From positions 212,500 through 276,499 of the forward strand of contig NZ_BMIV01000004.1 in assembly GCF_014642735.1 (NCBI RefSeq): DNA of 64,000 bases, read 5' to 3'. The position numbers were made by a program, and so were the translations under genes. The stretch is from Paracoccus acridae (lineage in GTDB: Bacteria > Pseudomonadota > Alphaproteobacteria > Rhodobacterales > Rhodobacteraceae). This document shows positions 9,401-17,455 of the stretch, one piece after another; position 1 is the first letter of the stretch; the number at the start of each line of letters is the position of its first letter. Under the pieces are notes generated by a model. The model searched no databases. It worked only from the letters and a program-made list of their open reading frames with translations, and was not told the DNA's origin.

Positions 9401-9535
9401 GCCACGGTGATCGGCGGGACCATCGCCTCGACCGTGATGGGCATCCTGTTCGCGCCGCTGTTCTATGTGCTGATGCGTCGTCTGCTGGGCCGCAAGGACA
9501 AGTTTGACGAAGCGCAGGCCGCGCCTGCACAGTGA
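6413..9535 (+). CDS. RND multidrug efflux permease (HAE1 family, AcrB/MexB-like)
   Basis: A 1040-residue inner-membrane proton/drug antiporter of the normal family length. It begins MARFFIDRPVFAWVISIIIM, the usual first transmembrane helix, and has the standard 12-helix layout with two large periplasmic loops. The proton relay is intact: GLLVDDAIVVVENV carries Asp406 and Asp407, and GLTGKNAILIVEFARE carries Lys933. It would pair with the preceding adaptor. No TolC-like outer-membrane channel gene is in the window, so one elsewhere must be shared. A LysR regulator starts 18 bases downstream. Substrates cannot be told from sequence. Confidence 0.96.
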   Translation: MARFFIDRPVFAWVISIIIMGIGILSILTLPVAQYPQIAPPSVTIRATYPGASAETISNTVTQVIEQQMTGLDGLRYISSSSTSAGSSSTTLTFETGTDVDIAQVQVQNKLSQATPLLPEPVQRQGVVVEKSTAGFLMVIGLIGNENYDQTDLSDYMFSNLVDDLSRVEGVGSVQVFGAPYAMRIWLDPDKLAAYEIAPSDVVAAVSAQNTQISAGAFGDLPTVEGQQLNATVTAQSLLSTPEDFRQIVLRAEENGGLVLLRDVARVEIGAESYATLANYNGRPSSGMALSLAPGANALDTAERVKARMEEFAEFFPEGVDYVIPFDTSPFVEISIEEVVKTLIEAIVLVFIVMYVFLQNWRATLIPTLAVPIVLLGTFGIMAAFGFSINTLTMLAMVLAIGLLVDDAIVVVENVERIMEEEGLEPREATRKSMGQITGALVGIALVLSAVFVPMAFFGGSTGVIYQQFAITIVSAMGLSVLVALTLTPALCATLLRSKDHHSKRGLFGWFNRNFDRTTNGYTGAVGWIVRRPLQMLLVYAAIGAAMVLLFLRTPEGFLPDEDQGIMFVLIQGPTGATAERTAAVVDQVQDYFLTQEKDSVDSMFGVVGFSFAGQGQNVGIAFVRMKDWKDRPNPEQSVQAVAGRAFGALSQIQDAMVFPIVPPSVIELGNVSGFDFYLQARGGQSHEQLLEARNQFLGMAAQSPLIAQARPSGLEDAAQFNLDIDWRKAGAMGVTATDVANLLQIAWTGRYVNDFVDRGRIKRVYVQGEPDSRSNPSDFDKWRVRNAMGGLVPFSNFSTGDWTFGPQGLNRYNGIPSMQIQGSPAPGVSSGEAMAEVERLVAQMPGFAVAWTGLSLEERESGDQTTLLYALSLAAVFLCLAALYESWSIPLAVILVMPIGVLGALVGAYLGGFDNGVFFQVGLLTVIGLTGKNAILIVEFAREQSEAGVPLFKAVVEAARQRFRPIIMTSIAFTLGVLPLLLSTGAGANGRNAIGATVIGGTIASTVMGILFAPLFYVLMRRLLGRKDKFDEAQAAPAQ

Positions 9536-9553
9536 TCCCGCAAGGGGGGCGGC

Positions 9554-10441
9554 ATGATCGACAAGCTGGAGATGTTCCTGGCCGTCGCCAAGGAACGCCA
9601 TTTCGGTCGCGCCGCCGAAAGCCTGGGTATCACCCAGCCCACCCTGTCGGCGGGCATCAAGCAGCTTGAGGAACAGCTTGGCGTCCTGCTGATCTTTCGC
9701 GGCTCGCGCTTCGGCGGGCTGACGCCCGAGGGGCAATCCGCGCTTGTCTGGGCACGGCGCATCGTCGGCGATACCCGGCAGTTGCGAGAGGAGATGCGGG
9801 CCACCCGTCACGGCTTGTCGGGCCAGTTGCGCATCGCGGTCATCCCCACGGCCCTAACCTGGGCCGCGCGGATCAGCGCCCGCTTCGGCGCCGCGCATCC
9901 CAATGTCGGCATGACGATCCTGTCGCGCACCTCGGTCGAGATCCTGCAGATGATCGACGATCTGACCGTGGATGCGGGGATTTCCTATCTGGACAACGAA
10001 CCGCTGGGCCGCGTCAGCACGGTGCGGCTTTACGACGAACGCTACATGCTGGTCTGCGCCGAAAGCTCTCCTCTGGCCCGTCAGGACCGGGTGGGTTGGG
10101 CCGATCTGTCAGGGCATCGGATGTGCCTGCTGACCAGCGACATGCAGAACCGCCGCATCATCAACCGCAACCTGATCGAGGCGGGCGTGACCCCCCAGGC
10201 CACGGTTGAATCCAGTTCCACCGTCGTGCTGGTTGCGCATGTGCTGGAAGGCGGCTGGATCACCATCCTGCCCGAGGACATTGCGGCCTTCCTGACAGAG
10301 GGCAAACCCCTTCGGATGATCCCGCTGGACGGGGCAGGGGCCAGCCATGCGGTGGGTCTGGTGGCGCCCTGGCGCGAGCCGCACACCCCCGTCCTGGAGG
10401 CGTTGCTGGCAGAGGCACGGCGCATGGCCGGCGATAGATGA
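9554..10441 (+). CDS. LysR-family transcriptional regulator, probable fds regulator
   Basis: A 295-residue LysR-type regulator with an N-terminal winged HTH (residues 2-61: KLEMFLAVAKERHFGRAAESLGITQPTLS) and a periplasmic-binding-like effector domain (about 93-290). It lies 18 bases after the RND pump and 87 bases before fdsG, on the same strand. Position alone does not say which neighbour it controls. A palindromic T-N11-A site over its stop codon, upstream of fdsG, favours the formate dehydrogenase operon. This is inference. It starts at ATG 9554 after the purine-rich AAGGGGGGCGGC. Confidence 0.92.
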   Translation: MIDKLEMFLAVAKERHFGRAAESLGITQPTLSAGIKQLEEQLGVLLIFRGSRFGGLTPEGQSALVWARRIVGDTRQLREEMRATRHGLSGQLRIAVIPTALTWAARISARFGAAHPNVGMTILSRTSVEILQMIDDLTVDAGISYLDNEPLGRVSTVRLYDERYMLVCAESSPLARQDRVGWADLSGHRMCLLTSDMQNRRIINRNLIEAGVTPQATVESSSTVVLVAHVLEGGWITILPEDIAAFLTEGKPLRMIPLDGAGASHAVGLVAPWREPHTPVLEALLAEARRMAGDR

Positions 10442-10450
10442 TTTCTATCG
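10432..10450. promoter_or_regulatory. Candidate LysR-type operator upstream of fdsG
   Basis: The sequence CGATAGATGATTTCTATCG contains a perfect 6-base inverted repeat (CGATAG-N7-CTATCG). It fits the T-N11-A rule of LysR-type binding sites (T at 10435, A at 10447). It overlaps the lysR stop codon (10439-10441) and lies about 80 bases upstream of fdsG. A second short palindrome, GCGGA-TGG-TCCGC, lies at 10476-10488. Binding is untested. Confidence 0.45.
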
Positions 10451-10528
10451 ACTGACGGAACAACGATATTGATTTGCGGATGGTCCGCCTGATTTGATGA
10501 CGAAGAACGTTCGTCGAAAGGCCAGCCG

Positions 10529-11005
10529 ATGCATTCCAATGCGCCAGCCCCCTCCGAGGAGGAAATCCGCGGGGTCGTTGCTCCGCTTTCCTCGATGGAA
10601 GGGCCCCTTCTGCCGATGCTGCACGCGTTGCAGGACACCTGGGGCTTCGTGCCGCAGGCTGCCGTGCCGGTCCTGGCGGATATCCTGAACCTGGGCCGGG
10701 CCGAGGTGCATGGCGTCATTAGCTTCTATCACGATTTCCGCAGCCGGCCTGCCGGCCGCCATGTCCTGAAAATCTGCCGGGCCGAGGCCTGCCAGTCCAT
10801 GGGCGCCAATGCCTTGGCAGAATCCACCCTGCAAAAGCTGGGCATTGGCTGGCATGACACCACGCCCAATGGCGCGGTCACGGTGGAACCGGTCTATTGC
10901 CTTGGCATGTGTGCCTGCGCCCCCGCCGCGATGGTGGATGGGCGCGTGGTGGGCCGCGTCGATGACGCCCGCATGGACCGCATCCTGGCCGAGGTGGGCG
11001 CATGA
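10529..11005 (+). CDS. fdsG: NAD-dependent formate dehydrogenase gamma subunit
   Basis: A 158-residue NuoE-like thioredoxin-fold protein that carries one [2Fe-2S] cluster. The four ligands are Cys83 and Cys88 (KICRAEACQSMG) and Cys124 and Cys128 (PVYCLGMCAC). It joins FdsB to form the NAD-reducing module of the cytoplasmic, oxygen-tolerant molybdenum formate dehydrogenase. The start at 10529 follows GAAAGG. The end overlaps fdsB by four bases (ATGA), the first of several coupled junctions in this operon. Confidence 0.94.
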   Translation: MHSNAPAPSEEEIRGVVAPLSSMEGPLLPMLHALQDTWGFVPQAAVPVLADILNLGRAEVHGVISFYHDFRSRPAGRHVLKICRAEACQSMGANALAESTLQKLGIGWHDTTPNGAVTVEPVYCLGMCACAPAAMVDGRVVGRVDDARMDRILAEVGA

Positions 11006-12519
11006 AGATCTTTGTCCCCCTGGACAGCGCCGCCAAGGCGCTTGGCGCGGACGACGTGGCCGACGCGATTTCGCGCGAGGCCAAGGCGCGTGGTCTGGAT
11101 GTGCGGATCGTCCGCAACGGCACGCGCGGCATGGTCTGGTTGGAACCTCTGGTCGAGATCGACACGCCCGAAGGTCGGATCGGTTACGGGAACGTGACCC
11201 CTGACCAGGTGCCCGACCTGCTGGACGGCAAGCTGAACGGCCTGGGCCGGGTCGAGGACATCGACTGGTTCGCCCGCCAGACCCGGCTGACCTTTGCCCG
11301 CTGCGGCGTGATCGACCCCTTGGATCTGGACGACTACGAAACCCATGGTGGTCTGGTTGGCCTGCGCCGCGCCATCGGAATGACCGGTTCGCAGATCGTG
11401 CAGGAAGTCACCGACAGCGGCCTTCGCGGACGTGGCGGGGCGGGCTTTCCCACCGGCATCAAGTGGAAGACCGTGGCCGAGGCGGAAGCCCCCCAGAAAT
11501 ACATCGTCTGCAACGCCGACGAGGGCGACAGCGGCACCTTCGCAGACCGCATGATCATCGAGGGCGATCCGTTTTCCCTGATCGAAGGAATGGCGATCGC
11601 GGGCCTGGGCGTGGGCGCCACGCGCGGCTATGTCTATCTGCGGTCGGAATATCCGGACGCAATCCATATCCTGACCCAGGCCGTGACGATCGCCCGGCAG
11701 CGGGGATTGCTTGGGCCCGACGTGCTGGGATCGGGCCGCGCTTTCGACATGGAGGTGCGCACCGGCGCGGGCGCCTATGTCTGCGGCGAGGAAACCAGCC
11801 TGCTGAACAGCCTGGAAGGCAAGCGCGGCACCGTGCGCGCCAAGCCCCCGCTGCCCGCGCTGCAAGGCTTTCTGGGGCGGCCCACGGTCGTGAACAACGT
11901 GATCTCGCTGGCGACGGTCCCGGTGATCTTCGAAAAGGGCGCGCAGCATTACGCCGATTTCGGCCTGGGCCGGTCGCGCGGCACTGTGACCCTGCAGATC
12001 GCGGGCAACGTCAAGCGCGGCGGGCTGTTCGAGACCGCCTTCGGCATGACCCTGGGCGAGGTCGTGAACGACATTGGCGGCGGCACCGCCAGCGGCCGCC
12101 CGGTCAAGGCGGTGCAGGTCGGCGGCCCTTTGGGCGCCTATATGCCGGTCGAGAAGTTCGACACGCCGATGGGATACGAGGAATTCGACCGGAACGGCGG
12201 GCTGATCGGCCATGCCGGGCTGGTGGTCTTCGACGACACCGCCGACATGCTGCGGATGGCCCGCTTTGCCATGGAGTTCTGCGCCGTTGAATCCTGCGGC
12301 AAATGCACGCCCTGCCGGATCGGCGCGGTGCGCGGGGTGGAAACCATCGACCGCATCGCCCAAGGGGACGCCGCCGCGATCCCGCTGCTGACCGACCTGT
12401 GCGAGACGATGAAGGACGGCTCGCTTTGCGCGCTTGGCGGCTTCACGCCGTTTCCGGTCATGTCCGCCCTGACCCATTTCCCCGACGATTTCGCCACCTT
12501 GCAGGAGGCAGCCGAATGA
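11002..12519 (+). CDS. fdsB: NAD-dependent formate dehydrogenase beta subunit
   Basis: A 505-residue NuoF-like flavoprotein that holds FMN, a [4Fe-4S] cluster and the NAD site. It has an N-terminal thioredoxin-like extension of about 120 residues, as in FdsB and the hydrogenase diaphorase subunits. The glycine-rich FMN/NADH region GRGGAGFPTGIKW is at 143-155, followed by NADEGDSGTF. The cluster motif ESCGKCTPCR gives Cys432, Cys435 and Cys438, with the distal Cys476 in SLCALGG. It overlaps fdsG and fdsA by four bases each, so it is part of a tightly coupled operon. Confidence 0.95.
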   Translation: MKIFVPLDSAAKALGADDVADAISREAKARGLDVRIVRNGTRGMVWLEPLVEIDTPEGRIGYGNVTPDQVPDLLDGKLNGLGRVEDIDWFARQTRLTFARCGVIDPLDLDDYETHGGLVGLRRAIGMTGSQIVQEVTDSGLRGRGGAGFPTGIKWKTVAEAEAPQKYIVCNADEGDSGTFADRMIIEGDPFSLIEGMAIAGLGVGATRGYVYLRSEYPDAIHILTQAVTIARQRGLLGPDVLGSGRAFDMEVRTGAGAYVCGEETSLLNSLEGKRGTVRAKPPLPALQGFLGRPTVVNNVISLATVPVIFEKGAQHYADFGLGRSRGTVTLQIAGNVKRGGLFETAFGMTLGEVVNDIGGGTASGRPVKAVQVGGPLGAYMPVEKFDTPMGYEEFDRNGGLIGHAGLVVFDDTADMLRMARFAMEFCAVESCGKCTPCRIGAVRGVETIDRIAQGDAAAIPLLTDLCETMKDGSLCALGGFTPFPVMSALTHFPDDFATLQEAAE

Positions 12520-15422
12520 GAGACTTCATCATCCCCCAATTCCCGCCGGGCGACGACCGCGACATGGGCACGCCCGCCAAGGTCGGGCTGCCGGTCACGA
12601 TCAGCGTTGACGGCATCGCCGTGACGGTGCCCGAGGGCACGTCCGTCATGCGCGCCGCAGCCGAAGCCGGGATCATGGTCCCCAAGCTGTGCGCCAGCGA
12701 CAACATGGAGGCTTTCGGCTCCTGCCGCCTGTGCGTGGTGGAAATCGAGGGCCGCCGCGGCACGCCCGCGTCCTGCACCACGCCGGTGATGGAAGGCATG
12801 GTCGTCCACACCCAGTCAGACAAGCTGCGCCGGATGCGCAAGGGCGTGATGGAGCTTTATATCAGCGACCACCCGCTGGACTGCCTGACCTGCGCGGCCA
12901 ATGGCGACTGCGAATTGCAGGACATGGCGGGCAATGTCGGCCTGCGCGACGTGCGCTACAAGGCGCCCGAGGGGAACACGCTGCTCAACCATTTCGCGCC
13001 GCGCGACGGGGTGGGAGTGAATGCGCATTACACGCCCAAGGACGAAAGCAACCCCTATTTCACCTATGACCCGGCCAAGTGCATCGTCTGTTCCCGCTGC
13101 GTCCGCGCCTGCGAGGAAGTGCAGGGCACCTTTGCCCTGACCATCGAAGGCCGGGGCTTCGACAGCCGTGTCAAGGCGGGGGCCATCGGCGATGACTTCC
13201 TGACCTCGGACTGCGTGTCCTGCGGCGCCTGCGTGCAGGCCTGCCCGACCGCGACCCTGCAGGAAAAGTCGGTGATCGAACTGGGAACGCCCGAACGGTC
13301 CGTCATCACCACCTGCGCCTATTGCGGCGTTGGCTGTTCCTTCAAGGCGGAACTGAACGGCGACCAGCTGGTGCGCATGGTTCCCTACAAGCACGGCAAG
13401 GCGAACCGGGGCCATAGCTGCGTCAAGGGCCGCTTCGCCTATGGCTATGCCCAGCACAAGGACCGCATCCTGAAGCCCATGATCCGCGAGACCATCGACC
13501 AACCCTGGCGGGAGGTCGAATGGGCCGAGGCGCTGTCCTTCGCCGCAGCCAGGATGAAGGGCATCCAGGAAAGGTATGGCCGCAAGTCGGTGGGCGTCAT
13601 CACCTCCAGCCGCTGCACCAACGAGGAAACCTATCTGGTACAGAAACTGACCCGCGCGGTCTTCGGCAATAACAACACCGACACCTGCGCCCGCGTCTGC
13701 CATTCGCCGACCGGTTACGGGTTGGGCAAAACTTACGGCACTTCGGCCGGCACGCAGGACTTCGACAGCGTCGAACAGGCCGACGTGGTCATGGTCATCG
13801 GCGCGAACCCGACCGACGGACACCCGGTCTTCGCCAGCCGCCTGAAGAAGCGCCTGCGCCAGGGGGCCAAGCTGATCGTGGTCGATCCGCGCCGCACCGA
13901 CATCGTGCGATCCCCGCATATCCAGGCGGCTTACCACCTGCCCTTGAAGCCCGGCACCAACGTGGCGGTCGTCACCGCCATGGCCCATGTCATCGTGACC
14001 GAGGGGCTGTTCGACCAGGACTTCATCCGCACCCGCTGCGACTGGGACGAGTTCCAGTTCTATGTCGATTTCGTCAGCGACCCGCGCCATGCGCCCGAAA
14101 ACGTCGAGATGCTGACAGGCGTTCCCGCGGCCGACCTGCGCGCGGCGGCGCGTCTGTATGCCGCGGGCGGCAATGGCGCGATCTATTACGGCCTGGGCGT
14201 GACGGAACATTCGCAGGGCTCGACCACCGTGATGGGGATCGCGAACCTTGCCATGCTGACCGGCAATATCGGCCGCCCCGGCGTGGGCGTGAACCCGCTG
14301 CGCGGCCAGAACAACGTGCAGGGGTCCTGCGACATGGGCAGCTTCCCGCATGAACTGCCCGGCTATCGCCACGTCAAGCTGCCCGATGTCCGCGCGATCT
14401 TCGAGCAGGCCTGGGGCTGCGAGATCGACCCCGAACCCGGCCTGCGCATCCCGAACATGCTGGACGCGGCGGTCGAGGGCACCTTCAAGGGCCTTTACTG
14501 CCAGGGCGAGGATATCCTGCAATCCGATCCCGATACCAAGCATGTCGCGGCGGGCCTTGCCGCGATGGAATGCGTGATCGTCCACGACCTGTTCCTGAAC
14601 GAGACCGCGAATTACGCCCATGTCTTCCTGCCGGGTTCGACCTTCCTGGAAAAGGACGGCACCTTCACCAATGCCGAACGCCGCATCAACCGCGTCCGCA
14701 AGGTGATGGCCCCCCGCAACGGATACGAGGACTGGGAGGTGACCCAGCTTCTGGCCAATGCCATGGGCGCGAACTGGCATTACACCCATCCCCGCCAGAT
14801 CATGGAGGAGATCGCCGCCACCACGCCCAGCTTCGCCGGCGTCACCTATGAACTGCTGGAGGAGAAGGGCTCGGTCCAGTGGCCCTGCAACGAGAAGGTG
14901 CCGGACGGCACGCCCTTGATGCATGTCGATGGCTTCGTGTCCGGCAAGGGACACTTCATGGTCACCGAATATGTGGCGACCGACGAACGCACCGGCCCGC
15001 GCTTCCCCCTGCTGCTGACCACGGGGCGGATCCTGTCGCAATACAACGTCGGCGCGCAGACCCGGCGGACCGAGAATGTCGTCTGGCACGCCGAGGATGT
15101 GCTGGAGATCAACCCCCACGACGCAGAACAGCGCGGCATCAACGATGGCGACTGGGTGCGGCTGGCATCCCGCGCGGGGGAAACGACCCTGCGGGCTGTT
15201 CTGACCGACCGGGTGGCGGCGGGCGTGGTCTATACGACCTTCCATCACCCCTCGACGCAGGCTAACGTGGTCACCACCGATTTCTCGGACTGGGCGACGA
15301 ACTGCCCGGAATTCAAGGTGACGGCGGTGCAGGTCAGCCCCTCGAACGGTCCATCGGAATGGCAGGAAAGCTATGCCGAACAGGCCGAGCGGTCGCGGCG
15401 GATCCTGACCGCCGCGGAGTAG
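12516..15422 (+). CDS. fdsA: NAD-dependent formate dehydrogenase alpha (catalytic) subunit
   Basis: A 968-residue molybdenum enzyme that oxidises formate to CO2. The NuoG-like N-terminus has [2Fe-2S] Cys59, 70, 73 and 87, then a His-Cys3 cluster (His119, Cys123, 126, 132). Two ferredoxin clusters follow (Cys189/192/195/199 and Cys233/236/239/243). The bis-MGD domain starts with CAYCGVGC at 267-274 and its distal Cys302. The active-site residue is Cys395 in CARVCHSPTG, next to His396: a cysteine, not selenocysteine, enzyme. The start at 12516 follows GGAGG and overlaps fdsB. The frame continues upstream to 12303 inside fdsB, which is rejected. Confidence 0.96.
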   Translation: MRDFIIPQFPPGDDRDMGTPAKVGLPVTISVDGIAVTVPEGTSVMRAAAEAGIMVPKLCASDNMEAFGSCRLCVVEIEGRRGTPASCTTPVMEGMVVHTQSDKLRRMRKGVMELYISDHPLDCLTCAANGDCELQDMAGNVGLRDVRYKAPEGNTLLNHFAPRDGVGVNAHYTPKDESNPYFTYDPAKCIVCSRCVRACEEVQGTFALTIEGRGFDSRVKAGAIGDDFLTSDCVSCGACVQACPTATLQEKSVIELGTPERSVITTCAYCGVGCSFKAELNGDQLVRMVPYKHGKANRGHSCVKGRFAYGYAQHKDRILKPMIRETIDQPWREVEWAEALSFAAARMKGIQERYGRKSVGVITSSRCTNEETYLVQKLTRAVFGNNNTDTCARVCHSPTGYGLGKTYGTSAGTQDFDSVEQADVVMVIGANPTDGHPVFASRLKKRLRQGAKLIVVDPRRTDIVRSPHIQAAYHLPLKPGTNVAVVTAMAHVIVTEGLFDQDFIRTRCDWDEFQFYVDFVSDPRHAPENVEMLTGVPAADLRAAARLYAAGGNGAIYYGLGVTEHSQGSTTVMGIANLAMLTGNIGRPGVGVNPLRGQNNVQGSCDMGSFPHELPGYRHVKLPDVRAIFEQAWGCEIDPEPGLRIPNMLDAAVEGTFKGLYCQGEDILQSDPDTKHVAAGLAAMECVIVHDLFLNETANYAHVFLPGSTFLEKDGTFTNAERRINRVRKVMAPRNGYEDWEVTQLLANAMGANWHYTHPRQIMEEIAATTPSFAGVTYELLEEKGSVQWPCNEKVPDGTPLMHVDGFVSGKGHFMVTEYVATDERTGPRFPLLLTTGRILSQYNVGAQTRRTENVVWHAEDVLEINPHDAEQRGINDGDWVRLASRAGETTLRAVLTDRVAAGVVYTTFHHPSTQANVVTTDFSDWATNCPEFKVTAVQVSPSNGPSEWQESYAEQAERSRRILTAAE

Positions 15423-15425
15423 GAC

Positions 15426-16250
15426 ATGGACCTGCCACAGCCCTTCGGGGCCACGGATGCGACTCATCATCGCCCCGGCAGCAGCGTCGCGGTGACCCGC
15501 GCGCTGCCCGAGGAAACGGCCATCGCCATGGTCTATGACGGATCGACCCATGCCGTGATGATGGCGACACCTGCGGATGTCGAAGATTTCGCGATGGGCT
15601 TTTCGCTGACCGAAGGGATCGTGACAGGCACCGCCCAGATCGCCAGTTGCGATGTGATCGCCCATGAAAAGGGGATCGAGGCGCAGATGTGGCTGGCCGA
15701 GGATCGCGGCGCCCAGCTTGCCGCCCGCCGCCGGTCGCTGGCCGGACCTGTGGGTTGCGGCCTTTGCGGCATCGACAGCATCGAGGCTGCGGTCCGGTCG
15801 CTGCCCAGCCTGGCCGGTGCCGGTCCGGCCCTGTCGGTTCAGGAGATTGCCGCAGCCACCGACTCCCTGCGCGGCTGGCAGCCGCTGCATGACCGGACGC
15901 GGGCCGTTCATGCGGCTGGCTTCCTGTTGCCGGGTCAGGGCGTGGTTCTGGCGCGCGAGGATGTGGGCCGGCACAATGCCTTGGACAAGCTGATCGGGGC
16001 GATGGCGCGACAAGGGATCGACCCTGCGCAGGGCGCCATCGTCCTGACCAGCCGGGTGTCCACCGAGATGGTCCAGAAATGCGTCATGGCGGGCTGCGCC
16101 ATCCTGATCGCCGTCTCTGCCCCCACGCGGCACGCCCTGCGCCTAGCCGAGGGCGCGGGCCTGACCCTTGCCGCCTTTGCGCGCGGCGAGGGGTTCGACC
16201 TGTTCTGCCACCCCCAGCGGCTGCGCGCCGAGGTTTCCGATGTCGCCTGA
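15426..16250 (+). CDS. fdhD: FdhD/FdsC formate dehydrogenase accessory sulfurtransferase
   Basis: A 274-residue FdhD-family chaperone. In known cases it binds bis-MGD and transfers sulfur from a cysteine desulfurase to the molybdenum before insertion into the apoenzyme. The loop cysteines are Cys111 and Cys114 in GPVGCGLCGID. The conserved GFLLPGQGVVLAREDVGRHNALDKLIG block and the SRVSTEMVQK block follow. It starts three bases after the fdsA stop and its end overlaps fdsD by 11 bases, which matches the known fdsGBACD order with FdsC at this position. Confidence 0.94.
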   Translation: MDLPQPFGATDATHHRPGSSVAVTRALPEETAIAMVYDGSTHAVMMATPADVEDFAMGFSLTEGIVTGTAQIASCDVIAHEKGIEAQMWLAEDRGAQLAARRRSLAGPVGCGLCGIDSIEAAVRSLPSLAGAGPALSVQEIAAATDSLRGWQPLHDRTRAVHAAGFLLPGQGVVLAREDVGRHNALDKLIGAMARQGIDPAQGAIVLTSRVSTEMVQKCVMAGCAILIAVSAPTRHALRLAEGAGLTLAAFARGEGFDLFCHPQRLRAEVSDVA

Positions 16251-16440
16251 GAAGATGGTCACCATGGCCAACCAGATCGCCACCTTTTTCGACACGCAGC
16301 CTGGTGACGCGCCCGACAAGATCGCCGCCCATCTCAAGGACTATTGGGAGCCTCGGATGCGCGAGCAGTTGAAATCATACATCGCGACAGGGGGCACAGG
16401 GCTGCGCCCCTCGGTCGAACAGGCGGCGCAGCGGCTTTGA
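16240..16440 (+). CDS. fdsD: Formate dehydrogenase delta subunit
   Basis: A 66-residue helical protein (MSPEKMVTMANQIATFFDTQPG...). The family pattern is an N-terminal MxNQIAxFF helix and a central HLKDYWEPRMREQL. FdsD is required for full formate dehydrogenase activity in the FdsGBACD group; it binds the FdsA subunit. I chose ATG 16240, inside the last codons of fdhD. ATG 16255 (MVTMANQ) is an alternative that would shorten the protein by five residues. It is the last gene of the operon. Confidence 0.9.
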   Translation: MSPEKMVTMANQIATFFDTQPGDAPDKIAAHLKDYWEPRMREQLKSYIATGGTGLRPSVEQAAQRL

Positions 16441-16504
16441 TGTCGCGGGGGTGAAACCGCGCTGCGGCCCGCCGTGTTGTCTGTGACAGGCAGCGGAGTG
16501 GCAG

Positions 16505-17455
16505 ATGCGCGATACAGCCGACAAGGTCGATCTTTCAGCCTGCAGACTGTGCGTGATCCGCAACCGGGGATCGGGAAAGCAGGACGACCAGGCGGACACG
16601 ATCCGCGCCGCCCTGCAGGATCGGGTGGCCGAATTCGCATTGCGTGAAACAAGTCAGGGCGACCAGTTGGGCCGCCTTGCCCGGCAGGCGGTCGCGGACG
16701 GCTTCGACGTCATCGTCGCCGCGGGCGGCGACGGCACCCAGTCCGCGGTCGCGGGCGCCCTGGCGGAAACGGATGCGCTGATGGGCGTCTTGCCGGGGGG
16801 CACGTTCAATTACTTCGCGCGCGATCTTGGCGTGGGTGAAACCATCGAGGAAGGGCTTGAAACCCTGCTGGATGCCCGTCCTCGTGCGGTTGACGTCGGG
16901 CGGATCGGGGATCTGGTCTTTCTGAACAATGTCAGCCTTGGCGCCTACCCCCATATCCTGAAGACCCGAGAAGGGATTTACAAACGCTGGGGCCGGTCGC
17001 GGATGGCGGCCTATTGGTCGGTGCTGGTGGCGATGCGCCGGCTGCGCAATCCGATGCGGCTGACCGCGATCGTCGAGGGCCGGGAACGCCGGTTCACCAC
17101 GGCCCTGGTCTTCATCGCCCGCAGCGCCTATCAGCTTGAGGCCTTCGGCCTGGACGGGGCGGATGCGATCCGCGCCGGGAACCTGGCCGTTCTGATCGCC
17201 AAGGCGCGCAAGCCCTTGCCGCTGCTTCGGTCGGCCCTTCGGCTGGCCTTCGGGTTCAGCGCCAAGGACAGCGATTTCGACCTGATCGTCACCGACAGCC
17301 TGACCATCGAAACCGACAGGCCCCGGCAACTGATCGCCCATGACGGAGAAAAGACGCGCATGGAAAGCCCGTTCCATGTCCAGGTGCGCCAAGGCGCGCT
17401 GAGGGTGCTGGTTCCGGCGGATGGCAGCAACAAGACCAGGGACGCGCAGGCGTGA
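16505..17455 (+). CDS. Diacylglycerol/sphingosine kinase-family lipid kinase
   Basis: A 316-residue protein of the DAGK catalytic family (YegS-like). The nucleotide-binding signature GGDGT is at residues 74-78, followed by LPGGTFNYFARDLGV and a C-terminal beta-sandwich domain. It probably phosphorylates a lipid or related alcohol using ATP at the membrane surface; the substrate is unknown. The stop overlaps the GTG start of the next gene by four bases, so it is probably co-transcribed with the metallophosphoesterase. A kinase beside a phosphatase may act on linked substrates, but this is inference. Confidence 0.9.
   Translation: MRDTADKVDLSACRLCVIRNRGSGKQDDQADTIRAALQDRVAEFALRETSQGDQLGRLARQAVADGFDVIVAAGGDGTQSAVAGALAETDALMGVLPGGTFNYFARDLGVGETIEEGLETLLDARPRAVDVGRIGDLVFLNNVSLGAYPHILKTREGIYKRWGRSRMAAYWSVLVAMRRLRNPMRLTAIVEGRERRFTTALVFIARSAYQLEAFGLDGADAIRAGNLAVLIAKARKPLPLLRSALRLAFGFSAKDSDFDLIVTDSLTIETDRPRQLIAHDGEKTRMESPFHVQVRQGALRVLVPADGSNKTRDAQA

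Noticed and set aside
5543..9811. A 1422-codon open frame antisense to the RND pump and adaptor
   Set aside because: It mirrors the GC-rich codon pattern of the real genes; its product is His/Gly/Arg/Asp-rich with no domain, and long antisense frames also cover rpsA, fdsA and dctM.
12303..12515. A longer fdsA start upstream at 12303
   Set aside because: That extension lies inside fdsB; the ATG at 12516 has GGAGG upstream and an ATGA overlap like the other junctions in the operon.
12816..16133. A 1105-codon open frame antisense to fdsA and fdhD
   Set aside because: The plus-strand frames hold complete cluster and cofactor motifs; the antisense product is compositionally odd and has no recognisable domain.
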